NCBI GenBank assembly: GCA_910586365.1
Contig: CAJUGP010000005.1
Span: 1-43,923, forward strand
Direction: 5' to 3'
DNA from: an uncultured Christensenella sp.
Lineage (GTDB): Bacteria > Bacillota > Clostridia > Christensenellales > Borkfalkiaceae
DNA: 43,923 nt
A model generated the notes under the pieces. It searched no databases, was not told the origin of the DNA, and worked only from the letters and a program-made list of their open reading frames with translations. The position numbers and the translations under genes are program-made. Positions 33,213 through 41,498 of the stretch are shown here, piece by piece; position 1 is the stretch's first letter; the number at the start of each line of letters is the position of its first letter.

Positions 33213-33707
33213 TTACGTTTCTACTTTGTCTATCACGGTCTTTTTATACGCCACTTTTCCGGAACCATAAATACCGTTTTTAAGTTGTTGCATGTTGTAT
33301 CCCTGATCTGCAAGGGCCATAAACACACCGACCTCACCGCGCTTTGCAACAAACGAAACCGTTTTTCCCGATGGCGATTTTAATCCGGATACCTTTTCAT
33401 TCATCAACGATGCCATTTTCTGATTATATGACATAATCGTAGACGAACTCAATTTCCCGGATTTTGTTCTGGCATTGGGGTCTCTGAGCAACTGTTGTTG
33501 ATAACTTTTTAATTCTTTTGCAGATTTCGTTCGTGCGCGAGAAGTTATCTTTTCGGTATTCTTTTTAGCCCAACGCATATCCTTTTTGTCAAGGGCATGT
33601 TGACGACGAAGTCCTGCCTTTGTTAAAGACCCGTCTTCATTCTGATAACGTCTGACACCCCAGCGTTGTCCCAAAATTCCGTGATGGTAAATTACGTTAT
33701 TTGCCAT
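33213..33707 (-). CDS. WGVRRYQN-tagged phage protein, paralogue 1
   Basis: A 164-residue basic protein that opens with NNVIYHHGILGQRWGVRRYQ and EDGSLTKAGLRR, a tag shared with two further proteins here (35483-35899 and 35930-36379). The remainder (KKDMRWAKKNTEKITSRART, QQLLRDPNARTKSGKLSSST) is different and lysine-rich. It ends in GVFMALADQGYNMQQLKNGI then YGSGKVAYKKTVIDKV. The gene lies between large terminase and portal and uses the recurring AATTCAAAATGG leader. Proteins with this tag are frequent in head modules of Firmicutes phages; their function is not established. Confidence 0.7.
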   Translation of the reverse strand: MANNVIYHHGILGQRWGVRRYQNEDGSLTKAGLRRQHALDKKDMRWAKKNTEKITSRARTKSAKELKSYQQQLLRDPNARTKSGKLSSSTIMSYNQKMASLMNEKVSGLKSPSGKTVSFVAKRGEVGVFMALADQGYNMQQLKNGIYGSGKVAYKKTVIDKVET

Positions 33708-33720
33708 TTTGAATTTTCTC

Positions 33721-35466
33721 CTATTCGAATGCTTCTTTATTTTCTTTGTATGCTATGTAACCGTCCATCATAGCGGCAACGGCGTCGATTTTTTGTTCAT
33801 ACCGTTTTTTAAGCAGTTTCCGATTTCCATTTGTATCCTCCATAGTAATACAGTTCCCCATAGCAAATGTCATTAAGTCCTCGTCGAACAAAAGCATTCT
33901 CTCTTCGGAGAGTTTCTTCAATTCACCCAAAGGCACAGATTCGGTTTTTGCACCTTGGATAACTTTGACAATTCCAAAAGGTCCGTTTTCTTGTTCCCAA
34001 CGCTCTACAAACTTGCTTGCATTGTAAGGGTCGTAGCCAAATGAACGAACGTCGTAGCCACAACGGATAATGTGCTCGTCCAGATCTTCATAAACCTGCA
34101 TCATATCCAAGACCGTCCCTTCAAGAACGATAAGACTGCCTTCATCGATAAACGATTCGTACTTTTGTCTCATCGCAAGTGGCAATCTAGACAGTGTTAA
34201 CGACGTTATGTAGTTTCGAGTTTTAATTCCGAAACACCCATTGACTATTGGAAACAAAAATGTAAAAGCGCAGAAATCGTCGCCTTGCGACAAATCCGCA
34301 CCGAGAGAACACGGCATATTCCAAAAATCTCTTTTCCTATGCGGTAAAGTTTCCTCATAAGTAAAGTAATAGGTATAACCTTCCATTGGGATTCCAAAAC
34401 GTTTTGCTAAGATGTCGTTTCTTGCCGCGGGAGCTTTCTCAGCTCTTTCTACATCTAATTGATACGTTTCATACGAAACGGTTTTGCCGATGTTCGGATT
34501 CGCTTTCGGCCACATATCGGGATTGCTAACTTCATCGATTGAGTCCAGTTTATACCACCAAATAGAAACATGCGGATTGACGTACTCGCCTTTCAAAATA
34601 TCCGACAACTCCATCTTTATGGTATCCCCCGCTCCGTTACGAACCGTTCCTTCTGAACTTATCGCCACGATTAACCAATCATCGAGTTTTGACGCACCCT
34701 GTTCTATTGCACCGATAACATCTTCTCGAATATCGCCGGAAAGCCATTCGTCAACTGTTGAAATTTTAGGGCGCAGTCCTTGTAACTTATTGACGTTCAT
34801 CGGTCTGATTTCAATCAACGAACCAGTTAAAAAGTTTTCTATTCCCTTCTTGGTCGATGCGAGTTTTAATCGATCGGCTTTTGAACCTGTCGTGTTTTGT
34901 AAAGACCCTTCCGTTAAAAAATGAAACAGCGGTCCTCTTGCTCTAGTAATGGAGGTCCTTATAGGAGAAAGAACTTCTTCAGCTTGTTTCATGGTAGGCG
35001 CAGTTGTTATTTGATGCGTAGTTGACGTGTCGACATTCAAGAAGTAATTTTGCAAACATGACGCATACATTGATTTCGCAGCGCCACGAGCAACAATTAA
35101 ATACTGTTTGTTAACCAAACGTTTCTTAATCTTCTTATTAACATAATGCCCGCCATGTCCATCAGGGTTCGGCATATACACGCTACGCTCGACAAAATAG
35201 TACCAACCGAAAATTTGTTCACCCCATAGCTTAAAACTATCAAGTAAATTTAAGTCCGCGCCATCGGTAAGTGTCAATTCGCTTTCGCAAAATGAAATCC
35301 ATCCATCTACGGCTTTGTCGTCATAATAAATTCCCGGATTAGCAATGAGATCGTCGATTCTGTTCATCTCCATCGAAATCTCTCTATTTACCGGTATCTC
35401 ACCCTTAATTACGGCATCTCGAAACATACCGTAATATTTCGGAACGGCTGTATTCGATAATGCCAT
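33721..35466 (-). CDS. Large terminase subunit (TerL)
   Basis: The 581-residue motor-nuclease drives DNA into the prohead. The Walker A region reads LIVARGAAKSMYAS (about 146-159), a variant of the G-x-GKS/T loop. An acidic ISTVDEWLSGD segment (about 244) fits Walker B, and the C-terminal nuclease shows ADLSQGDDFCAF, SFGYDPYNASKF and the late KIDAVAAMMDG. This is the Terminase_1 (HK97-like) type. The gene lies between two WGVRRYQN-tagged genes rather than directly after the small subunit. The AATTCAAAATGG leader with AGGAG is present. Confidence 0.94.
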   Translation of the reverse strand: MALSNTAVPKYYGMFRDAVIKGEIPVNREISMEMNRIDDLIANPGIYYDDKAVDGWISFCESELTLTDGADLNLLDSFKLWGEQIFGWYYFVERSVYMPNPDGHGGHYVNKKIKKRLVNKQYLIVARGAAKSMYASCLQNYFLNVDTSTTHQITTAPTMKQAEEVLSPIRTSITRARGPLFHFLTEGSLQNTTGSKADRLKLASTKKGIENFLTGSLIEIRPMNVNKLQGLRPKISTVDEWLSGDIREDVIGAIEQGASKLDDWLIVAISSEGTVRNGAGDTIKMELSDILKGEYVNPHVSIWWYKLDSIDEVSNPDMWPKANPNIGKTVSYETYQLDVERAEKAPAARNDILAKRFGIPMEGYTYYFTYEETLPHRKRDFWNMPCSLGADLSQGDDFCAFTFLFPIVNGCFGIKTRNYITSLTLSRLPLAMRQKYESFIDEGSLIVLEGTVLDMMQVYEDLDEHIIRCGYDVRSFGYDPYNASKFVERWEQENGPFGIVKVIQGAKTESVPLGELKKLSEERMLLFDEDLMTFAMGNCITMEDTNGNRKLLKKRYEQKIDAVAAMMDGYIAYKENKEAFE

Positions 35467-35482
35467 TTTGAATTTTCTCCTA

Positions 35483-35899
35483 TTACCAGTTTTTATCCAA
35501 ATAACCCAACATCGCTTTCTTCACAAAAGCATGTCCGGCTACCGCAAGACCGGCTACCGCCGCAGAACCGACCACGGCACCGGCTATACCCTTTGCCGCA
35601 TTTCTCTTACCGTTTGATTTTATTGACTCCGAAGTTGTATTATCGATGCCGAATCCTTTGGAACGCAAATACTTTTTAGCTGCACTTATGTTTGCTTCCA
35701 TAGAAGATTGCTTGTATTTCTCCTTCGCATAACTACGAGGATTGTTTCCCGAAGAAGATGCTTCTTTATCTTGACGATACTGTGCTTTTGCATATCTTGC
35801 TACGCCGGCTTTTGTCAAGGTTCCGTCGGCATTCTGATATCGTCTGACACCCCAGCGTTGTCCTTTTACTCCATGATGCATGATTACATTATTACTCAT
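35483..35899 (-). CDS. WGVRRYQN-tagged phage protein, paralogue 2
   Basis: A 138-residue protein opening with NVIMHHGVKGQRWGVRRYQN and ADGTLTKAG, followed by basic, disordered-looking sequence (YRQDKEASSSGNNPRSYAKE). The C-terminal hydrophobic segment (about 105-127, GIAGAVVGSAAVAGLAVAGH) could span or associate with a membrane. It sits directly upstream of large terminase. The combination of a head-module tag and a C-terminal hydrophobic helix suggests a virion protein, possibly injected; this is inference. Confidence 0.65.
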   Translation of the reverse strand: MSNNVIMHHGVKGQRWGVRRYQNADGTLTKAGVARYAKAQYRQDKEASSSGNNPRSYAKEKYKQSSMEANISAAKKYLRSKGFGIDNTTSESIKSNGKRNAAKGIAGAVVGSAAVAGLAVAGHAFVKKAMLGYLDKNW

Positions 35900-35929
35900 T
35901 AATTCACCTCTTTCTTATTTTCATGCTTT

Positions 35930-36379
35930 TTATTTTGTAGGTAACTTTTTAAGTTCCCTTATAGCAACCGCAATGCCTACCGCCGAGCTGGCTATGCCGA
36001 GAGCACCGCCTACAGACTCGAGAATACTACTGAGGCTTGCACGTCCACGTGAAACTTGATTTGCAGTTAAATCGGAATACTGTCTTTCAAGATTCATCCG
36101 ATTTACTCGTGCCCTTAAATCGTTATCGGACATGTTTTTCAAATCCTTACGGACTTTTGCATTGGCTTTCCGTCCTCCGGAATTTTCGTTAAGTTGTTTT
36201 GCTCCTCTTGCAATCTGCGCAGACGAATCGAGTATTCTCTTTGAAGTATTTAAATTCGACGTAACGGCTTTATTTCTTCGTTTGCCTAACGAAGTCAATG
36301 AACCGTCTTCATTCTGATAACGTCGTACACCCCACTTCATACCCGGTGTGCCGTAATGTGCGATGAAATGATTATCCAT
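35930..36379 (-). CDS. WGVRRYQN-tagged phage protein, paralogue 3
   Basis: A 149-residue protein opening with DNHFIAHYGTPGMKWGVRRY and QNEDGSLTSLGKRR. The middle is helical and basic (NDLRARVNRMNLERQYSDLT). Near the C-terminus is a hydrophobic glycine/alanine-rich helix (ILESVGGALGIASSAVGIAV) followed by KKLPTK. The architecture, tag then basic middle then hydrophobic end, matches paralogue 2 although the sequences differ. AGGAGG lies upstream of the ATG. It follows the connector gene by 27 bases. Confidence 0.65.
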   Translation of the reverse strand: MDNHFIAHYGTPGMKWGVRRYQNEDGSLTSLGKRRNKAVTSNLNTSKRILDSSAQIARGAKQLNENSGGRKANAKVRKDLKNMSDNDLRARVNRMNLERQYSDLTANQVSRGRASLSSILESVGGALGIASSAVGIAVAIRELKKLPTK

Positions 36380-36406
36380 CGTAATTTATCCTCCTGCTTA
36401 TTAATT

Positions 36407-36736
36407 TTAAACTGAAACAGTCAAGCGAAACTCCTGTTCACTTATTTGATCTTTTATTGCTTGAACCAGCACAGAACTTTGTGGCGGATCAAAGAGCAGT
36501 CGTACTTTCAAATACATATACGATACAACCATTTGCTGCTTCTTATTATCGTCTATATAATCCGACCACGTTTCTGATTTGGAACCAATCGAATAACCTT
36601 CTTTGGGACCGATTCCAAGCTGTGTCAAAACCGAAAATGTACTGTTTATATGTAACAGTATGTCTGTATCAAATGACGTGTCATCCTCTCCGATCCCAAG
36701 CAATTTTTTAATTGATGTTAAAATACTATCGTTCAT
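36407..36736 (-). CDS. Head-tail connector (gp6-like adaptor)
   Basis: The 109-residue helical protein (ILTSIKKLLGIGEDDTSFDT, then DILLHINSTFSVLTQLGIG and MVVSYMYLKVRLLFDPP) follows the phage gp6/gp15 adaptor pattern that docks under the portal. In most siphophages this gene follows the capsid; here it precedes large terminase, a rearranged order. GGAGG precedes the ATG. Confidence 0.8.
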   Translation of the reverse strand: MNDSILTSIKKLLGIGEDDTSFDTDILLHINSTFSVLTQLGIGPKEGYSIGSKSETWSDYIDDNKKQQMVVSYMYLKVRLLFDPPQSSVLVQAIKDQISEQEFRLTVSV

Positions 36737-36748
36737 ATAGCCTCCGTT

Positions 36749-37165
36749 TTAATGACGCCATGGACAGGTATCATTTTTTGTTCGTTCTACAACTTGAATA
36801 TCTATATTGTCTAACGAACCGTAATGTATAGCCATATGCGTTTCGTGTCTGCAAGAAATTACATTGTCTGGATTGAATATCTCGGGACTTCGATTTAACA
36901 CCTGCTCTTTTGTTAACGGATTAATGTGATGTATGATTATTTTAGGATCAAATATCGGTCGATCCGCTATTCCCAAATCGCAACCGTTATCTCTCATAAT
37001 AATTTGTCTTCGAAACCGTTTCCATTCGTCCGAACGATATAGAGTCTGATTCAAATATCTGTCGTAACCGAAAGTCTCCACACCGACGCCGCCACATAAT
37101 TTCAAATACTCAAACCTGTCGGCGAAGGTATTTAATAAAACCAATTCAGAATATGATTTAATCAT
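36749..37165 (-). CDS. HNH endonuclease
   Basis: A 138-residue protein with an HNH core: WKRFRRQIIMRDNGCDLG, then IIIHHINPLT and FNPDNVISCRHETHMAIHYG. His-His, Asn and the late His give the metal-binding fold. HNH proteins encoded beside terminase often assist cos cleavage and packaging in HK97-like phages; a free-standing homing nuclease is the alternative. It overlaps the small terminase stop by 8 bases, which favours the packaging role. Confidence 0.85.
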   Translation of the reverse strand: MIKSYSELVLLNTFADRFEYLKLCGGVGVETFGYDRYLNQTLYRSDEWKRFRRQIIMRDNGCDLGIADRPIFDPKIIIHHINPLTKEQVLNRSPEIFNPDNVISCRHETHMAIHYGSLDNIDIQVVERTKNDTCPWRH

Positions 37166-37493
37166 CGTCGCCTCCGTGTCCGCTGTATTTTTTCATTGCT
37201 TCGAGCGCCGACTTGTAAATTTCTTCGCTTCGTCTAGCCGACTCTAAATTATCTGTCTTTGCTTTGATTAATTTTTTCTGTTCGGCTAAAATATCCTTTT
37301 CCAATCTTTCTTTAGTTGACCCCAATTTTAAATAGTGGGTAATAACTTGAGAAGATGCTGTTCCTTCACGAAGTTGTCGTTCTGCCAAATCGGTAGCTAA
37401 TGCTATGAGCTGATTCTCTCGAGCTTCCGGTGTAGTTGCTCGACGAATAGGCTTGGACGAATCGGAAGAACCATTTGTATTCGACTTTTTCAT
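37158..37493 (-). CDS. Small terminase subunit (TerS)
   Basis: Start at 37493 (MKKSNTNGS) is chosen because AAAGGAG lies 10 bases upstream; the longer frame contains that site. The 111-residue protein carries RRATTPEARENQLIALATDL, then AERQLREGTASSQVITHYLK, a signature I recognise from small terminases of clostridial HK97-like phages. A helical charged C-terminus ends in HGGDDD. It recognises the packaging site, which may lie in the structured gap just upstream (37494-37766). It overlaps the HNH gene. Confidence 0.85.
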   Translation of the reverse strand: MKKSNTNGSSDSSKPIRRATTPEARENQLIALATDLAERQLREGTASSQVITHYLKLGSTKERLEKDILAEQKKLIKAKTDNLESARRSEEIYKSALEAMKKYSGHGGDDD

Positions 37494-37542
37494 CCACTTA
37501 ATGCTCCTTTCCATTAACTTTATAAAACTATCAATGGAGATT

Positions 37543-37656
37543 GGTAATACTTTCTTAAGAACCTATAAATACGCAGCCTATATTTGAAAGGAGAAAAGAA
37601 TGGAAAAAGTTAAACCTTTTTAGACCGGACTTATAGGCTCTTAAGAAAGCACTACC
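37543..37656 (-). ncRNA. Candidate structured RNA: 26-bp stem upstream of terS
   Basis: Two 26-base arms (37543-37568 and 37631-37656) are inverted copies. On the minus-strand RNA all 26 positions pair, three of them as G-U, whereas on the plus strand the same three are mismatches, so the pairing fits the minus-strand transcript. The 62-base loop contains AGCCTATA (37574-37581), which could pair with the right arm instead. On the plus strand it contains AAAGGAG and a 7-codon frame (37600-37623, MEKVKPF). The element lies 50 bases upstream of the terS start. It may be a packaging signal, a regulatory RNA or a small mobile remnant. Confidence 0.55.
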
Positions 37657-37685
37657 GCACCCCAAAGACAGCACCTAAAAAATCC

Positions 37686-37751
37686 CGCCGGAGAAAAAAT
37701 AAAGACCGGCGCGATGTGGGGAGGGGGTGTTCCATTTGACATCCCCCCCAT
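37686..37751. other. GC-rich inverted repeats, candidate cos/pac region
   Basis: CGCCGG (37686-37691) pairs with CCGGCG (37706-37711). Next, GGGGAGGGGGTGT faces ACATCCCCCCC around a short A/T-rich spacer. The G and C runs are out of character for the AT-rich prophage. The place, beside the small terminase gene, is where cos or pac sites of HK97-like phages lie. Confidence 0.4.
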
Positions 37752-37766
37752 ACCCTTTGTCGATAG

Positions 37767-38003
37767 TTATAGTGTTACTTTTTTGTAGATGTTTCTGAAA
37801 TCGAGTTTAATGATTTCATCGATTGCTCTTTCGATTTCTTGATTGTTTTCTTCATCAGAAAGAGAATTAGAAGTTTTCGCAACTCTTGCAAGAAGCGAAC
37901 TTGTGTTGTAGCCCCGAGTGGTATCAAAGAAGAACCATTCGTTGAATTGAGTAAAAGGGTTATAGGGATTGTCAACAGTTGTGATTCTGGCTTGTCTACT
38001 CAT
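37767..38003 (-). CDS. Small phage protein upstream of terminase, unknown
   Basis: A 78-residue protein (VDNPYNPFTQFNEWFFFDTT, then RGYNTSSLLARVAKTSNSLS) with acidic helices at the C-terminus (NQEIERAIDEIIKLDF). This pattern recurs in small proteins encoded just before the terminase module of clostridial phages, with no assigned role. GGAGG precedes the ATG. It starts immediately after the stop of the 976-residue gene. Confidence 0.7.
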   Translation of the reverse strand: MSRQARITTVDNPYNPFTQFNEWFFFDTTRGYNTSSLLARVAKTSNSLSDEENNQEIERAIDEIIKLDFRNIYKKVTL

Positions 38004-38004
38004 C

Positions 38005-40935
38005 CTACTCTTGTCCTCCTTTTATGTATTGTACTATTGTCGACGGCGAAACGCCGAGAGCTTTTGCCATTTGATCATTAGTATAACCGGAAGCATTCAT
38101 TGCTTTGATCTTGGCAATCTTTGCGGCACTTAATGTTGTTGTCTGACGAGGAAGCGCTCTTTGTTTAAACTTGTCTTGATCAGTGTACAAAAGAATTTGA
38201 GAAAGCTTATTGTCAGAGACAGCTCCGGCCTGTATAGCCTCCCACTCCCTATCACTAATCTCGATGTTGCTACGGTGTGCACCCACCTCATGTCTTGCTC
38301 TCGTCAGCTCTTGTTGACTAAGTTTTTTCTTTTCTTTCTTAGACATTCCGGGATTCGACTGCACTTTAGCAGCTATTCTCGAATTTGCTAGGCATTGTGC
38401 TTGACGTTCACGGGGGGCATTCATTAAAGCGACATTCAACTGTGCATTAAGATGTGCAACCTCTTCTCGATACGTTTTTGCAGCGGAAGCCGAATACTCT
38501 ATACGTCCTGTATTAAGACTTTCCTTTCTAGCTTCGTTTGCCAAGGACTTCATTTTATTAGCATACTCAGCATAGGCTCTTTCTTGTGGAGTATTCGTCA
38601 CGGACACCAGTGTATAGGCATCGTCTGTTTCTGACATACGAGTTGCCTTGGATGTTGCATATGTCGTTATAATTCTTGCGGTTGCAGGGACTTCAACATA
38701 TTTACCCGATTTGGGGTCTTTATAGAAATTCGAACCGTCTTTTACAACAACATTAATGCCGTTACCGACACCCGGAACATCCGCTTTGAGATAAGTCCTT
38801 CCCGTTTCAGTGTAAAGTTTTTTTCCTGTTTGCGGGTCAATATATTGTTTCTTCTTTTTTCCCGTTTCAGGATCAACTATAAGTGCGCCTTCTTTTCTCT
38901 CACTTATATTTACTTCGGATTTTGCTCTCGAAATTAACGTCGAAGCACCACCGCCGCCTTGATACTTATTTTTTAATTCCTCAATGCCGTTTTCTTTTTC
39001 GCTCAGTTTGTAATTAAGCTTATGCTTTTCAGCATCTATTACAACCATACTGTGTTTAACGGCACGAGCGAGTTCTTCACTCGATGCACCTTGCAACGTC
39101 ATATCGGTAATAAGATTCGAAATTTTTCCCATTTCCAAATCGGTTCTGGTCATAATCTTCATACCGGGTTGATATGGATAGGCATCAGACGGATCAAATC
39201 CCTCAAGTCCGCGCAAAGGCGGTGTCGTAGATATATTGATTTTGTTATTTTTTCCGTTACCGGTAGTCGGTATCAACATGACTGTATCACCGTCAAAATC
39301 CGCTCCGGACAAACGTGCAGCGACAGCACTATTGATTCCGACAGCATCAATACTATTCGGACCTATCATTTTGCCTGCTTCTTTTTGTTTATTGTTTACA
39401 GTCAAAACAGGAATTTCGAATGTTCCGGCATGCGGATATCTTACCAAAGCGACTTTTGTCCCATCCTCATAATTCGGCGCATAAATCTCTGTGTCCTTCA
39501 TAGAAGGAACCGGCAATATAACATGCCATCTTTGACTCGGTAATGCAGCAGCTTGCAACGTCTCCGCCGCAGTATCGCAATCGTCGGCAAAGCTACTCAA
39601 CAATACACGTTTAATCGTAGGATTCGTCAGCGACATTATTTCATCGAATTCTGCCTGCTTATCTGCTTTTGTTAAAGACAACTGGCGATTTATCAGCGAC
39701 AAATTTTGTTTTGCCAAGAACTGTGACGGCAATGTGTCGCTCCAATCTTCCCAATCGCCTTCTTCCGAACGTTTGTTTATCAAAGAAAGCTGCTCTTGTC
39801 CATTGCTGTCAATGTAGTAACTTTGTCCGCCGACTTCCTTGATCAAAGAACCAAACGGATTATCCGGATCGCTTTTAATTTTTTTCAATACGGTATTGTC
39901 TTTATCGGATCCGCACACCGGAGTCCCTTTAACTTTGTTGGTATTAAAAACAACGTCAACGCCATCAGGCAAGTCGTCGGAATATACAGCCATACCTTTC
40001 AAGTAGTGCGTATCATCTACCAATATACGAACTTGTGCATAATGGCTATTACCCAATGACAAATCGTCTACTCCGCGCCGAATCTCGATTAAACCGTCTT
40101 TTTCCGCGCCGCCTTCTTCTTTATACCGAACTGCCAATCTAGACGAATCCATACTTCTCGGATAAACAAACGATGGTTTAAAAGTTTGTCCGTTGTCATA
40201 TGAAATATATCTGTCTCTGATTTGATGAATGTTCCCGTAATTATAAATGTCCTTGTGTTCTGCATCAGGAGGACATAATACTTTAATTGTAGTTTGCTTG
40301 CCCGGATTATTCACTTGAGGAACTCTACCCTCATACACTTTATACCCTTGCGTTTCGAGAATATAAAGCGCATTATCGAGACGCCCTTTTGAAATACCGA
40401 TGTTCCTTTCTACACCTTTGCCAACGTCTACCATTCCAAGCGCATCTACTTTATCTTTTAAGAATACTGCTGTTTGTTGAGCGGCATTCATTCTGGCTTC
40501 CGTTTCGGAATTTAGAAGAGAACGAACGGTAGATTCGTTAATTCCCATTCTTCGACCTATCTCGGAGTAATTACATCCATCGGCTTGTAAGCTTTTAGCA
40601 GTCGCAACGGCATTTACTCTACGCTCATATGTTGCTATAGATTTTTGAATTCTCAAACGAGTTGTAGACGGTTCGCCGTTATCGTTGACAATACCCAATG
40701 CTTTTGCAATTTCGGGTTCGGTAAAACCCTCTTTTTTCAAAGTATCAATACGACTGAGCAAATCGCCACTGTGTTGATAAGGATCATCTCCGGAACCCCA
40801 TGGATATCTGCCGGAGTGGTATTTTGTTCCGTAATGTTTCAAATCGTTTTCTTCGTCATCCATGTCGCAAACGGAAGGAAATTCAGCAGATTCATACTGT
40901 GATGCAAACGAATTGATTTCGTCTAAAATATCCAT
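38005..40935 (-). CDS. Large phage protein with RNA polymerase beta-prime-like DFDGD motif and HTH domains
   Basis: The 976-residue protein begins with HYGTKYHSGRYPWGSGDDP (34-52), related to the tag on the WGVRRYQN proteins. Two helix-turn-helix-like regions follow (about 60-85 and 105-135; EPEIAKALGI and YSEIGRRMGINESTVRSLL). The centre contains VALVRYPH (495-502) and, about 45 residues on, GADFDGDTVMLIP with D546, D548 and D550. This layout mirrors the second double-psi barrel of RNA polymerase beta-prime, where NRAPTLHR precedes NADFDGD and the three Asp bind catalytic magnesium. A third HTH (AKIKAMNASGYTNDQMAKAL) closes the protein. The polymerase relationship is inferred from this motif pair only; beta-subunit motifs were not found. 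AGGAG precedes the start. Confidence 0.7.
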   Translation of the reverse strand: MDILDEINSFASQYESAEFPSVCDMDDEENDLKHYGTKYHSGRYPWGSGDDPYQHSGDLLSRIDTLKKEGFTEPEIAKALGIVNDNGEPSTTRLRIQKSIATYERRVNAVATAKSLQADGCNYSEIGRRMGINESTVRSLLNSETEARMNAAQQTAVFLKDKVDALGMVDVGKGVERNIGISKGRLDNALYILETQGYKVYEGRVPQVNNPGKQTTIKVLCPPDAEHKDIYNYGNIHQIRDRYISYDNGQTFKPSFVYPRSMDSSRLAVRYKEEGGAEKDGLIEIRRGVDDLSLGNSHYAQVRILVDDTHYLKGMAVYSDDLPDGVDVVFNTNKVKGTPVCGSDKDNTVLKKIKSDPDNPFGSLIKEVGGQSYYIDSNGQEQLSLINKRSEEGDWEDWSDTLPSQFLAKQNLSLINRQLSLTKADKQAEFDEIMSLTNPTIKRVLLSSFADDCDTAAETLQAAALPSQRWHVILPVPSMKDTEIYAPNYEDGTKVALVRYPHAGTFEIPVLTVNNKQKEAGKMIGPNSIDAVGINSAVAARLSGADFDGDTVMLIPTTGNGKNNKINISTTPPLRGLEGFDPSDAYPYQPGMKIMTRTDLEMGKISNLITDMTLQGASSEELARAVKHSMVVIDAEKHKLNYKLSEKENGIEELKNKYQGGGGASTLISRAKSEVNISERKEGALIVDPETGKKKKQYIDPQTGKKLYTETGRTYLKADVPGVGNGINVVVKDGSNFYKDPKSGKYVEVPATARIITTYATSKATRMSETDDAYTLVSVTNTPQERAYAEYANKMKSLANEARKESLNTGRIEYSASAAKTYREEVAHLNAQLNVALMNAPRERQAQCLANSRIAAKVQSNPGMSKKEKKKLSQQELTRARHEVGAHRSNIEISDREWEAIQAGAVSDNKLSQILLYTDQDKFKQRALPRQTTTLSAAKIAKIKAMNASGYTNDQMAKALGVSPSTIVQYIKGGQE

Positions 40936-40937
40936 GG

Positions 40938-41498
40938 TTAGTTATTCTCCTCATATTTTATTTTCGAAATAATTTTGTCCGACGTTATAATTTTATCTAT
41001 GATTGGAACAATATCCGAAACTTCCGGATTGTCTATCAAAATTTCATCGTTCTGATAAATTCGTAATTCCATTTCGATATCGGAAGGTTTTACGTGGTAT
41101 TCCAAACAAAAAAGAGCAGCATATATTCTTAACTGCTCAATATGGGTTTTTGTAACCCCTGTTTTTAAATCATGTATTCGCAAAAAATTATCTCGAAATG
41201 CTATTGCGTCCGCTGTGCCGAAACAATTATCCGAATAATATAACACTTGCTCGGGCGTCATTTTGTAACCGATTGCATCATTGACATACATATTGAGTGT
41301 CTGTTTTGTTCTCGGTAACTTTTGCCTAAGCTCTATACATCTTCGCGCAAATTCATGTAGTTCCGTACCTCGTTGTGTTGCCATAAAATTGTTATATGCT
41401 TCAACGATTTTTTGTTCGGAATAATTTATCCAATGATATTTGCTTGCTCCAAGGAACGCATGTTGTCCCTCAAGTTCTAAGTGCCTGTTGAAGTTCAT
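40938..41498 (-). CDS. PD-(D/E)XK nuclease, Cas4/RecB-like
   Basis: The 186-residue protein has the RecB/Cas4-type nuclease motifs: His48 in TELHEFARR, Asp97 in FGTADAIAF, the catalytic D110-L-K112 in RIHDLKTG, and the Q-xxx-Y motif (QLRIYA, 122-127). Phage members process DNA during replication or recombination. No cluster of four Cys for an iron-sulphur centre is present, unlike Cas4. It overlaps the VRR-NUC gene by 29 bases and ends 2 bases before the 976-residue gene. Confidence 0.85.
   Translation of the reverse strand: MNFNRHLELEGQHAFLGASKYHWINYSEQKIVEAYNNFMATQRGTELHEFARRCIELRQKLPRTKQTLNMYVNDAIGYKMTPEQVLYYSDNCFGTADAIAFRDNFLRIHDLKTGVTKTHIEQLRIYAALFCLEYHVKPSDIEMELRIYQNDEILIDNPEVSDIVPIIDKIITSDKIISKIKYEENN

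Noticed and set aside
37600..37623. Seven-codon plus-strand frame (MEKVKPF) as a gene
   Set aside because: It has a good Shine-Dalgarno sequence but is too short to call alone; recorded as part of the structured element.
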